The translations under genes and the position numbers were made by a program. Shown here piece by piece: positions 18,347-26,014 of a stretch of DNA of 64,000 nucleotides (its first letter is position 1; every line of letters begins with the position of its first letter). The DNA is from Pararhodobacter zhoushanensis (GTDB lineage Bacteria; Pseudomonadota; Alphaproteobacteria; Rhodobacterales; Rhodobacteraceae): positions 344,635 through 408,634 of the forward strand of contig NZ_REEZ01000003.1 of NCBI RefSeq assembly GCF_003990445.1, read 5' to 3'. The notes beneath the pieces were generated by a model. The model did not search any database. It saw only the letters and a program-made list of their open reading frames with translations, and had not been told where the DNA came from.

Positions 18347-18665
18347 TGGGGGAGGCTCCCTTCGGGTCAAGAGGGGTTTGGCTGAGGCTGCTCATGCCTT
18401 ATCTGGCCCCGTCGATCAAGGGGGTGAGGGTGTTTTTGTATACCATTGTGCACAAAAAGATCCTGACGACCGGGGCGCAAGACCACCCCGACGGGACGCA
18501 GGGCAGGGCGCGAAACCCCGTCCTTGAAAGGGTATCGGGCGGTCTCCGGGTCACGCATCGTTGCCGAGCTGTCACAAGGCGGTGTAACGCAGCGCCAGGC
18601 GGTTGCCGTCGCTTGCACCTCGGCGCATTTGCCGGTTGAGTAGCCACAAGTTGCAGGAGTGGGGA
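18347..18665. other. Divergent intergenic region acnA / DUF1223 gene
   Basis: 319 bases without a gene. It must hold promoters for both flanking genes. The only clear element is the inverted repeat at 18433-18458. AGGAG about 8 bases before 18666 is the ribosome-binding site of the right-hand gene. No terminator or RNA gene was seen. Confidence 0.6.
18433..18458. promoter_or_regulatory. Inverted repeat resembling a GntR-family operator
   Basis: Arms TTTTTGTATAC and GTGCACAAAAA separated by CATT, 11-bp arms with two mismatches. The TTGTATAC...GTNNACAA form is like operators of the GntR (FadR-type) family. It lies 87 bases before the acnA start, in the acnA promoter zone. Confidence 0.45.
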
Positions 18666-19604
18666 ATGACGCTGATCGCACGGATGCGGACAGGCATCGG
18701 ATCGCGGACCAGAAACGGATCGATGCGCGCAGGCTTGGTCGGCGCGCGCCGGGTCTGTGGCTCGGCGGCGCTGGCTGTTGTTCTGGCCTCGGGCGCTGTG
18801 GCGCAGGGCACGCCGACAACCACGGTCGATCATCCTGTTCTGCTTGAGCTTTATACCGCGCAGGGCTGCGCCTCGTGCCCGCCCGCCGATGAGATGATGC
18901 TGGAGCTGGCCGGTCGCGACGATGTCGTCGCCCTGTCGCTGCACGTGGATTACTGGGATTATATCGGCTGGGCCGATACCTTCGCGCAGCGCGCCTATAC
19001 CGAACGTCAGCAGCGCTATGCCCGCCGGTATGGCCACTCGACCATCTACACGCCGCAGGTGGTCATCAACGGCACGCAGATCATGGAAGGCTATCTTGTG
19101 ATGCAGGTGATGGATGCCATCACCGCGCAGCGGGATGATCAGGCCGAGGTCTCGCTGACCCTTGCGCGCACCGAGGATGGCGCGTTGCAGATCACGGCCA
19201 CGCCGACCAGTGCCGCCGCACCGCAGATCGCCATGGCCTCGCGCCGCTCGGCGATCACCGGGATGCAGACCAATACGGTTGTCGGCACGCTCAGCATGGG
19301 TGGCTCGGCGCAGGCCGGGTCGGAAGCACCGGGCGCGGTGCCGGCGCCACGACCGGCTGTCGGCCCCTACACGGTGCAGCTGGTGCGGTATCATCCGATG
19401 GAAACCGTCGATATCCGCGGCGGTGAAAACGCCGGTCGCGTGGCGCAATACGCCAATATCGTCACCAGTTGGGAACCCGTGTCGAGCTGGGACATGCTCT
19501 CGCCGCTCAGCCTGACGGTGCCGCTGGAAGGGGATGACCCCGCTGTGGTGATCATTCAGGAAAGCGGGCAGGGCGAGGTCATGGCGACGGCGCGCATCCG
19601 CTGA
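18666..19604 (+). CDS. DUF1223 domain secreted protein (thioredoxin-like)
   Basis: 312 residues. The N-terminal 45 residues contain basic residues and a hydrophobic core ending ASGAVAQG, a likely signal peptide. The DUF1223 domain follows: VLLELYTAQGCASCPPADEMM carries a CxxC pair (CASC) on a thioredoxin-like fold, then SLHVDYWDYIGWADTFA and YTPQVVING are conserved family blocks. The role is unknown; a periplasmic redox function is inferred from CxxC. AGGAG 8 bases before ATG 18666 supports the start. Confidence 0.85.
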   Translation: MTLIARMRTGIGSRTRNGSMRAGLVGARRVCGSAALAVVLASGAVAQGTPTTTVDHPVLLELYTAQGCASCPPADEMMLELAGRDDVVALSLHVDYWDYIGWADTFAQRAYTERQQRYARRYGHSTIYTPQVVINGTQIMEGYLVMQVMDAITAQRDDQAEVSLTLARTEDGALQITATPTSAAAPQIAMASRRSAITGMQTNTVVGTLSMGGSAQAGSEAPGAVPAPRPAVGPYTVQLVRYHPMETVDIRGGENAGRVAQYANIVTSWEPVSSWDMLSPLSLTVPLEGDDPAVVIIQESGQGEVMATARIR

Positions 19605-19607
19605 TCG

Positions 19608-20492
19608 TCAGGCGGTGTGCCGCCAACGGCGGTGAACCCAGAACCATTGCCCCGGATGCGCACGCACCTTGGCCGAGACGCTGTCATTGATCGCTTGCGT
19701 CATGGTCACCGCGTCGCTGTGCGGGACCGGCTCTTCGACCTCGACCGTGAAGGTCAGCCCGTCAGGGTTGCGCGTTGCATAGAGCGGCACAAGCAGTGCG
19801 TTGTATTTCAGCGCCATCTTGGCCGCCGAGGTGGCGCTCGCGGCGGGCTTGCCCAGAAAATCCAGCATTTCGCCATGGGCCATGTGCTGGTCGCCCAGAA
19901 ACCCCAGCATCCCGCCCGATTTCACAAAGCGGATCATCGCGCCCAGCCCTTCATTGCCGCGCGGAAACAGGGGGGTGGCAATGCTTTCGATGGTCGCGAC
20001 GTACCGCTTGTTCGCCGCCGGGTTCGAAAGCGGCCGGTAAAGGCCCCCAACGCGAAAGCCACGTGCCGTCAGACCTGCGCGCAGCACGTCATAATTGCCG
20101 TAATGCGCCGAGGCCAGAATCACCGGGCGACCCTCGGCATGGGCCTGATCCAGCGCCGCCAGACCGGGGCCACTGATGGGTTGGGTGGCGACAAAGCGGG
20201 CGAACTCGGCGCCTGAATGCAGTTCGATCAGCGAACGGCCAAAGTTATCGGCCACGTCGCGGCAGATCTGTTTGACCTGCGCCTGCGGCATGTCGGGAAA
20301 CACATAGGCCAGATTGGCCTTGATCCGCCGATTCATCGCCAGCGGTCCCAGAATGGTCCGGCTGAACCAACCCATCGCGGGGATACGCCGCCGGTAGGGC
20401 AGCACCAGAATTGCACGGAAGATTGCCGCCTCTGCCCGGTCTTCGACCCAATGGCGAAACGAAAGGCGGGCGGGGGCGGGGGCATCTGACAT
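19608..20492 (-). CDS. Lysophospholipid / lipid A acyltransferase (LpxL family), copy 1
   Basis: 294 residues with the LpxL/HtrB acyltransferase catalytic motif HX4D in SAHYGNYD and later glycine-rich SGGMLGFLGDQ. It probably adds a secondary acyl chain to lipid A or acylates another lipid, using acyl-ACP or acyl-CoA at the inner membrane. ATG 20492 is chosen because the conserved family N terminus starts there. A paralogue of the same length lies 53 bases upstream on the same strand, suggesting duplication. It converges on the DUF1223 gene with a 3-base gap. Confidence 0.85.
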   Translation of the reverse strand: MSDAPAPARLSFRHWVEDRAEAAIFRAILVLPYRRRIPAMGWFSRTILGPLAMNRRIKANLAYVFPDMPQAQVKQICRDVADNFGRSLIELHSGAEFARFVATQPISGPGLAALDQAHAEGRPVILASAHYGNYDVLRAGLTARGFRVGGLYRPLSNPAANKRYVATIESIATPLFPRGNEGLGAMIRFVKSGGMLGFLGDQHMAHGEMLDFLGKPAASATSAAKMALKYNALLVPLYATRNPDGLTFTVEVEEPVPHSDAVTMTQAINDSVSAKVRAHPGQWFWVHRRWRHTA

Positions 20493-20545
20493 GCGCTCGT
20501 ATCTAGTCACGGGGCGCGGCTGTGTCCAGCACGCCCGCCGCCGCG

Positions 20546-21430
20546 TCACGGATGCGAGCCCTTGCGGCGGTTGTGCCACCAGATCCACTGCTCGGGGTTC
20601 GCGCGGACCTGCGCCGCGAAAGCGTCGTTCAGCGCCTGCGTCATCGTCTCGGCGTCCGACGCGGGCACTGGTGCGTCGATTTGCACGCGAAAGCCCGGCT
20701 TGCCGGGCGTGCGGATGCCCCAGATCGGCACCAGCAGCGCATCATAGCGCAGCGCCATCTCGGCCATGGACAGCACGGTGCGGGTGGGTTGGCCGAGGAA
20801 GTCGAGCATCACCCCCTGCGGGCGGTCCAGATCGCACAGGATGCCCAGCATCCCGCCTCCGCGCAGAAATTTCACCAACCGCCGCAGGCCTTCGCCGGTA
20901 TCGGGAAACATCGGCGCGCCCGAGGCCGAGACGGCCTCGACGTAGCGGGCATTCAGGGCAGGGCTGCCCAGTTCCTTGAAGTAACCGCCAATGGCAAAAC
21001 CGCGCGCGATCAGCGCCAGCCGCCAGGCGTCGTAATTGCCAAAATGCGCCGAGACGAGAATCACCGGGCGGCCCTGCGCATGGGCTTCATCCAGCGCGGC
21101 CAGACCGGGGCCTTCCAGCGGCAGGGTGGCGGCAAGGGCGGCAAGGTCGGGGCCGGACAGAACCTCGGTGATCATCCGCGCCATCGAGCCGGGGACTTCA
21201 CGCGCGATGCGCTGTACCTCGGCCTCGGGCAGATCGGGGCGGAAATGGTGCACAGCCTGCGCGACACGGTGCGGCATCGCGCCAAAGCGGCCGATCACGG
21301 TGCGCCCCAGCCAGCCCGCAAGCCGCACGCGCAATCCGAAGGGCAGGCGCATCAGCAGGCCCACCAGCGCCAGCGTGGCGCGGTCGCGCGGCGTTACGCG
21401 CCGGGGAGTGGGGGGTGGGTTCTGCGTCAT
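20546..21430 (-). CDS. Lysophospholipid / lipid A acyltransferase (LpxL family), copy 2
   Basis: 294 residues, paralogue of the downstream gene: HX4D motif in SAHFGNYD, GGGMLGILCD, and the shared C-terminal pattern ETMTQALNDAF...NPEQWIWWHNRR. The two copies may use different acyl donors or positions (for example LpxL- and LpxM-like), but the sequence does not tell which. It lies 95 bases downstream of acpP in the same direction, so the acyl donor acyl-ACP is encoded next door. Confidence 0.85.
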   Translation of the reverse strand: MTQNPPPTPRRVTPRDRATLALVGLLMRLPFGLRVRLAGWLGRTVIGRFGAMPHRVAQAVHHFRPDLPEAEVQRIAREVPGSMARMITEVLSGPDLAALAATLPLEGPGLAALDEAHAQGRPVILVSAHFGNYDAWRLALIARGFAIGGYFKELGSPALNARYVEAVSASGAPMFPDTGEGLRRLVKFLRGGGMLGILCDLDRPQGVMLDFLGQPTRTVLSMAEMALRYDALLVPIWGIRTPGKPGFRVQIDAPVPASDAETMTQALNDAFAAQVRANPEQWIWWHNRRKGSHP

Positions 21431-21525
21431 ACCGGGTGCGCCAATGAAAAACGCGGCCGATCCGGGTGGGGAACGGCCGCGCGATCATAGCGTCAGGGGT
21501 CTTGCGGCAGCAAGGCCGCCTGACC

Positions 21526-21759
21526 TCAGACCGCTTCGCTGATGAATTTCACCGCGTCGCCAAAGGTCTGGATGTTCTCGGCCGCGTCATCGGGGATCTC
21601 GATGCCGAACTCTTCTTCGAAGGCCATGACCAGCTCGACGGTGTCGAGGCTGTCAGCGCCCAGATCGTCGATGAACGACGCGTTCTCGGTGATCTTGTCT
21701 TCCTCGACGCCGAGATGTTCGACCACAATCTTCTTAACGCGATCAGCGATATCGCTCAT
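21526..21759 (-). CDS. acpP: Acyl carrier protein
   Basis: 77 residues, acidic, with the phosphopantetheine attachment serine Ser37 in [18 protein letters not shown]. It carries growing acyl chains for fatty-acid, phospholipid and lipid A synthesis. ATG 21759 gives the canonical [10 protein letters not shown] start, preceded by GAGGACAGAAC. It lies 336 bases downstream of fabG, on the same strand, so its own promoter is likely. Confidence 0.97.
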   Translation of the reverse strand: MSDIADRVKKIVVEHLGVEEDKITENASFIDDLGADSLDTVELVMAFEEEFGIEIPDDAAENIQTFGDAVKFISEAV

Positions 21760-22095
21760 GTTCTGTCCTCGTTTTCGTTCGGCGGAACCCGCCCTGATGT
21801 TGAATTGGCTCTCGCAAGCTGTGACGGCCGCGACGGCGAACAAGGCGGCGGGCCGGACCAGCACGGGCAGGCCCCGGCTCAATCAGCGCCGCCTATAGCA
21901 CAAGCCGGCAGATAGGCAAACGCTTTCCCTCACCGCGTTGTGAGCCCTTTCCGGTGCCCTGCGAGACTCTAGTTGGGGTTGAAAACCGTGGATTTCAACG
22001 GCTGGGGGTGGAGTCCCGCCACCCCCTAACGCTGCCTGTCATCCTGCGCTTTGCAGGCCCGGCTGTCGAGGGTGAGTCTGTGACCCGCCCCGGCG
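21760..22095. other. Intergenic region fabG-acpP with two hairpins
   Basis: 336 bases without a convincing gene. Two hairpins lie near 21978-21999 (GTTGAAA/TTTCAAC) and 22004-22026 (GGGGGTGG/CCACCCCC, 7-base loop); they may end the fabG transcript. The remainder probably holds the acpP promoter, typically strong, but no clear -35/-10 pair stands out. Confidence 0.55.
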
Positions 22096-22833
22096 TCACA
22101 GCATCGCCATTCCGCCGTTCACATGAATCGTGCTCCCGGTAACATAGGCTGCCTCGGGCGAGGCGAGATAGAGCACCGCTGCCGCGATTTCCTCGGGCGT
22201 GCCCATACGACCTGCGGGGATCTGGCCGTTGATCTTGGCTTTCTGGTCGTCGGTCAGCTTGTCGGTCATCGGCGTGGCGATAAAGCCCGGCGCGACGGCA
22301 TTGGCGGTGATGTTGCGCGAGGCGACTTCAGCCGCGATCGACTTGGTCATGCCGATCATGCCGGCCTTGGACGCGGCATAGTTGACCTGACCCGCGTTAC
22401 CCGTGGCGCCGACGATGGAGGAAATATTCACGATCCGACCCCAGCGCGCCTTCATCATCGGGCGCATGACCGCGCGGCACAGGCGCATGGTGGCGGTCAG
22501 GTTCACGTCCAGCACCGAGGCCCACTCGTCATCCGACATGCGCATGAAGAGCTGATCGCGGGTGATGCCAGCGTTGTTGACCAGAATATCCAGCCCGCCC
22601 ATCGCCTCGATGGCGGCTTTCGGCAGGGCTTCGACCGCTGCCGGGTCGGACAGGTTGCACGGCAGCACATAGGCGCGCTCGCCCAGTTCGGCGGCCAGTG
22701 CCTGCAGCGGCTCTTCGCGCGTGCCCGAGAGGCCGACAGTGGCCCCGGCGGCATGCAGCGCGCGGGCGATGGCGGCGCCGATGCCGCCCGAAGCGCCAGT
22801 GATCAGGGCGCGTTTGCCGCTGAGGTCGAACAT
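22096..22833 (-). CDS. fabG: 3-oxoacyl-ACP reductase FabG
   Basis: 245 residues, classical short-chain dehydrogenase. NADPH-binding GASGGIGAAIA at about 14-23, NNAG at 86-89, catalytic serine near 138, Tyr152 and Lys156 in NYAASKAG. It reduces 3-oxoacyl-ACP in fatty-acid elongation. ATG 22833 starts the canonical MFDLSGKRALITG; the frame is open 21 codons further. It is divergent from fabF, whereas many bacteria have fabD-fabG-acpP-fabF in one direction; no fabD is in the window. Confidence 0.95.
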   Translation of the reverse strand: MFDLSGKRALITGASGGIGAAIARALHAAGATVGLSGTREEPLQALAAELGERAYVLPCNLSDPAAVEALPKAAIEAMGGLDILVNNAGITRDQLFMRMSDDEWASVLDVNLTATMRLCRAVMRPMMKARWGRIVNISSIVGATGNAGQVNYAASKAGMIGMTKSIAAEVASRNITANAVAPGFIATPMTDKLTDDQKAKINGQIPAGRMGTPEEIAAAVLYLASPEAAYVTGSTIHVNGGMAML

Positions 22834-22872
22834 GGGATATCCTTTCGTCGTTGCGTCGGTGCCGGCCGGGCA

Positions 22873-22913
22873 GGGGGCCAGCCCCCTCTTGGCCATGCGG
22901 CCAATTCACCCCC
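22873..22913 (-). repeat. Dispersed double-hairpin repeat, copy f (degenerate)
   Basis: On the minus strand: GGGGGTGAA, hairpin 1 TTGGCC/GGCCAA (22889-22904), AAGAGG, hairpin 2 GGGGGC/GCCCCC (22873-22886). The AAATATCC head is replaced by a different sequence, so the copy is decayed or truncated. It lies between divergent fabG and fabF. Confidence 0.7.
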
Positions 22914-23091
22914 GGCGTACTGGGGGCAAGGTGAGGGGCAAAGCCGGGGTGCCCGGACGTTGGGCCCGGTTTTAGCAGTCCGCCGGGCGGCACGCCAGCG
23001 GGCAGGGTTCCGCCACCCATTGCGGTCGGGCTTTTCCCGACGCTAAACAATGTATATGTCGCAAAGCGAAGCCCTAGTCGGAGGATGACAG

Positions 23092-24354
23092 ATGCGCCGA
23101 GTCGTGGTGACGGGTCTGGGAATGGTGACACCGCTGGCCTGCGGGGTCGAAGAGACCTGGAAACGCTTGATTGCCGGGCAATCAGGTGCCGGGACAATCA
23201 CCCGTTTTGACGCCAGTCATCTGGCGACGACTTACGCATGCGAAATTCCGCGCGGCGACGGCACTGACGGCACGTTCAATCCCGATGACTGGATGCAGCC
23301 CAAAGAGCAACGCAAGGTCGATGATTTCATCCTGTACGGCATGGCCGCCGCGACCATGGCCGTACGCGACTCAGGCTGGGAGCCCGAGGATGAAGAAGGC
23401 CGCTTGCGGACCGGCGTGATGATCGGTTCGGGTATCGGCGGTCTTTCGACGATTGCCGAAACAGCGCTGCTGATCAAAGAGCGCGGCCCCAAGCGGGTCT
23501 CGCCGTTTTTCATCCCCGGTGCTCTGATCAACCTGATCTCGGGCCATGTCAGCATCCGTTACGGGTTCAAGGGCCCGAACCACTCTGTCGTCACCGCCTG
23601 TTCGACCGGCGCGCATGCCATCGGCGATGCGTCCCGGCTGATCATGCTGGGTGACGCGGATGTGATGGTCGCTGGCGGGGCTGAATCCCCGATCAGCGAG
23701 ATCGGCATCGCAGGTTTCAACGCCTGCAAGGCGCTGTCGACCAAACGCGGCGAATCGCCCGAAACCGCCAGCCGTCCCTATGACGCCGACCGCGACGGCT
23801 TCGTCATGGGTGAGGGCGCGGGCATCGTTGTGCTTGAGGAATACGAGCACGCCAAGGCGCGCGGCGCGAAGATTTACGCCGAGATCCTGGGCTATGGCCT
23901 GTCGGGTGACGCGTATCACATCACCGCCCCGGCCGAGGATGGCGACGGCGCGTTCCGCAGCATGAAAGCCGCGCTTGAGCGTGCTGGGGTCACCCCGGCG
24001 CAGGTGGACTACATCAACGCGCATGGCACCAGCACAATGGCCGACACCATCGAGCTGGCCGCCGTTGAGCGCCTGTTGGGCGACGCGGCGGAAAAGGCGA
24101 CGATGTCGTCCACCAAATCCGCCATCGGGCACCTGTTGGGCGCTGCAGGCGCGGTCGAGGCGATCTTCTGCATTCTGGCGCTGCGCGACCAGATCGCCCC
24201 GCCGACGATCAATCTGGACAATCCCGCCGTGGCTCCACGTCTGGATCTGGTGGCCAACACCGCGCGTGAGCGCAAGATCGACATCGTTCTGTCGAACTCG
24301 TTCGGCTTTGGTGGCACCAACGCAAGCCTTGTGATGGGCAAGGTCCGCCCCTGA
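23092..24354 (+). CDS. fabF: 3-oxoacyl-ACP synthase II FabF
   Basis: 420 residues. Thiolase-fold condensing enzyme with catalytic Cys170 in VTACSTGAHAIG and the two histidines in INAHGTSTMADTIE and SAIGHLLGAAGAVE. It elongates acyl-ACP with malonyl-ACP and makes the temperature-dependent C18 chain. AGTCGGAGGATGACAG gives a good ribosome-binding site before ATG 23092. Its stop overlaps the start of mltG by one base. Confidence 0.97.
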   Translation: MRRVVVTGLGMVTPLACGVEETWKRLIAGQSGAGTITRFDASHLATTYACEIPRGDGTDGTFNPDDWMQPKEQRKVDDFILYGMAAATMAVRDSGWEPEDEEGRLRTGVMIGSGIGGLSTIAETALLIKERGPKRVSPFFIPGALINLISGHVSIRYGFKGPNHSVVTACSTGAHAIGDASRLIMLGDADVMVAGGAESPISEIGIAGFNACKALSTKRGESPETASRPYDADRDGFVMGEGAGIVVLEEYEHAKARGAKIYAEILGYGLSGDAYHITAPAEDGDGAFRSMKAALERAGVTPAQVDYINAHGTSTMADTIELAAVERLLGDAAEKATMSSTKSAIGHLLGAAGAVEAIFCILALRDQIAPPTINLDNPAVAPRLDLVANTARERKIDIVLSNSFGFGGTNASLVMGKVRP

Positions 24355-25505
24355 TGTGGAAGCACGTCGTTGCGAATGTCTTCACGCTGCTGATCGTGGC
24401 GTTTGTCGTGCTGGGCGGTGTCGTGGCCATGGGGCAGCGCGCCTTTGTCGCGCAGGGCCCGTTGACCGAGGCAATCTGCCTGCGCGTCGATCAGGGGGCA
24501 AACCTGCGCACAGTAGCGGCCTCGCTTGACGCGCAAGAGGCCGTCAGCAGCCCGATGATCTTCCGCATCGGCGCTCAGTACGACGGGCGCGACGGGCGGT
24601 TGCGGTTTGGCTCGTATCTGGTGCCCGCCGGGGCGTCGATGGATGAGATCCTCGACATCGTGACGCGCGGCGGGGCCTCGACCTGCGGGACCGAGGTGGT
24701 GCTGCGTATCGGTGTGACACAGGTCAGCTATCTGGTGCGCGAGCTGGACCCGGCGACCAACCGCTTCGAAGAGGCGGTGACGCTGCCGCTGGAAACCGAA
24801 GAGTTTCCTGCCGAATATCAGACGGTTGCCAACCTGCCCGACACCCGCTTCCGCATCACCGTGGCTGAGGGCGCGACCAGCTGGCAGATCTGGAACGCGC
24901 TGACCAACGCCGAATTCCTTGAGGGGACGATCCCCGAGGTTCCGGCCGAGGGCGTGCTGTCCCCCGACAGCTACGAGGTCCGGCGCGGGGCTGACCGGGC
25001 GGCGCTGATCGCCGATATGGAAGAGCGTCAGGCGGGGATTCTGGCGACGGCGTGGGAAAACCGGGTCGAAGGCCTGCCCTTCGAAACGCCCGGGGAAGCG
25101 CTGATCCTTGCTTCGATCGTGGAAAAGGAAACCGGTGTGCCCGAAGAGCGGCGCGTGGTGGCCAGCGTGTTCCTGAACCGTCTGGCCGTGCCGATGCGGC
25201 TGCAGACAGACCCGACGGTGATCTATGGCATCACGCTGGGCCAGCGGGTGCTGGGACGCGGGTTGCGCCGGTCCGAGCTGAACGCGGACACGCCGTATAA
25301 CACCTACCGCATCGACGGCTTGCCGCCGACACCCATCGCCAACCCGGGCCGCGCCAGCATCGAGGCGGTGCTGAACCCCGAGACGACGGACTACATCTAC
25401 TTTGTTGCCGATGGCTCGGGCGGGCATGCCTTTGCGGTGACGCTGGCCGAGCATAACGACAACGTCGCGCGCTGGCGGCGGTTGGAAGCGGAGACGGATA
25501 ACTAA
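24354..25505 (+). CDS. mltG: Endolytic transglycosylase MltG
   Basis: 383 residues. One N-terminal membrane helix (FTLLIVAFVVLGGVVAM), a LysM-like region, then the YceG catalytic domain with the conserved glutamate in LASIVEKETGVPEERR and the closing TPYNTYRIDGLPPTPIANPG. It cuts nascent glycan strands at the inner membrane and sets glycan length. TGATG overlap with fabF implies translational coupling, a common fabF-mltG pairing in Rhodobacterales. Confidence 0.95.
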   Translation: MWKHVVANVFTLLIVAFVVLGGVVAMGQRAFVAQGPLTEAICLRVDQGANLRTVAASLDAQEAVSSPMIFRIGAQYDGRDGRLRFGSYLVPAGASMDEILDIVTRGGASTCGTEVVLRIGVTQVSYLVRELDPATNRFEEAVTLPLETEEFPAEYQTVANLPDTRFRITVAEGATSWQIWNALTNAEFLEGTIPEVPAEGVLSPDSYEVRRGADRAALIADMEERQAGILATAWENRVEGLPFETPGEALILASIVEKETGVPEERRVVASVFLNRLAVPMRLQTDPTVIYGITLGQRVLGRGLRRSELNADTPYNTYRIDGLPPTPIANPGRASIEAVLNPETTDYIYFVADGSGGHAFAVTLAEHNDNVARWRRLEAETDN

Positions 25506-25563
25506 ACTTTTAGCGACTATCCCGGTGCCGCTGTTGCGGCCCCGGATTGACTTTTTGCACGCT

Positions 25564-25630
25564 AAAGTGTAGTAGTTATCGCACGCTGGAAGAAATGAAC
25601 AACGGCCCGGGTCCTCCCCGGGCCGTTTTC
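25564..25630 (+). ncRNA. Possible short transcript ending at a strong terminator
   Basis: Between mltG and terS a TTGACT (near 25548) is followed, about 17 bases on, by TAGTAG, a weak -10, and then by the terminator at 25601-25630. A start near 25580 would give an RNA of about 50 bases ending in a hairpin with loop TCCTC. Alternatively this is only the mltG terminator. No family could be recognised. Confidence 0.2.
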
Positions 25631-25634
25631 GTTT
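25601..25634 (+). terminator. Rho-independent terminator between mltG and terS
   Basis: Perfect 11-bp stem (25601-25611 with 25617-25627), loop TCCTC, then TTCGTTTT. It separates fabF-mltG from the terminase pair. Confidence 0.85.
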
Positions 25635-25669
25635 TGCTCGCACGGGCAGCGAAACAGCGGAACGTAGCT

Positions 25670-26014
25670 ATGACAGACGGGAAGACCCCTCAGGGGGAAG
25701 ACCCGCCGCGGCACTTGGTGGCGCAGGCGGAACGGCAGCTGGCTGCCTGCGGTGCAGAGCTGGATGCGGTCATCGAAAGTATCAAGGCAGGGGATCTGGG
25801 ACCGGCGCGCGATCTTGCGTCGGCGATGGCCGCCCTGCGCAAGGCATTGGAGGCAGTGTTCAGTGAACGCGCAAAACTTGAAAAGATCACCGAGCAGTCA
25901 GGAGCCCGAGACGGAGAGCTGGATCTCGCCGCTGCAGGCGCCGAGGTGCGACGCCGAATGGCTTGCCTGCGCACCGCGCAGTCTGCGCGAGGCGTTTCTG
26001 GCGGGGCTGAGTGA
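25670..26014 (+). CDS. GTA-type small terminase-like protein (ORFg1-like)
   Basis: 114 residues. Helical, charged protein: AERQLAACGAELDAVIESIKAGDLG, then ALRKALEAVFSERAKLEK and a basic end EVRRRMACLRTAQ. Its size, composition and position directly before terL match gene g1 of the Rhodobacter gene transfer agent, which is regarded as the small terminase. Known g1 proteins help TerL but do not recognise cos/pac sites strictly. Its end overlaps the proposed terL start by about 150 bases in another frame. Confidence 0.7.
   Translation: MTDGKTPQGEDPPRHLVAQAERQLAACGAELDAVIESIKAGDLGPARDLASAMAALRKALEAVFSERAKLEKITEQSGARDGELDLAAAGAEVRRRMACLRTAQSARGVSGGAE

Noticed and set aside
15470-18385. A very long open frame (about 970 codons) on the plus strand opposite acnA
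   Set aside because: It mirrors acnA codons in antisense, its protein is His/Arg/Val-rich without any domain, and it has no start signals. High-GC genomes give such shadows.
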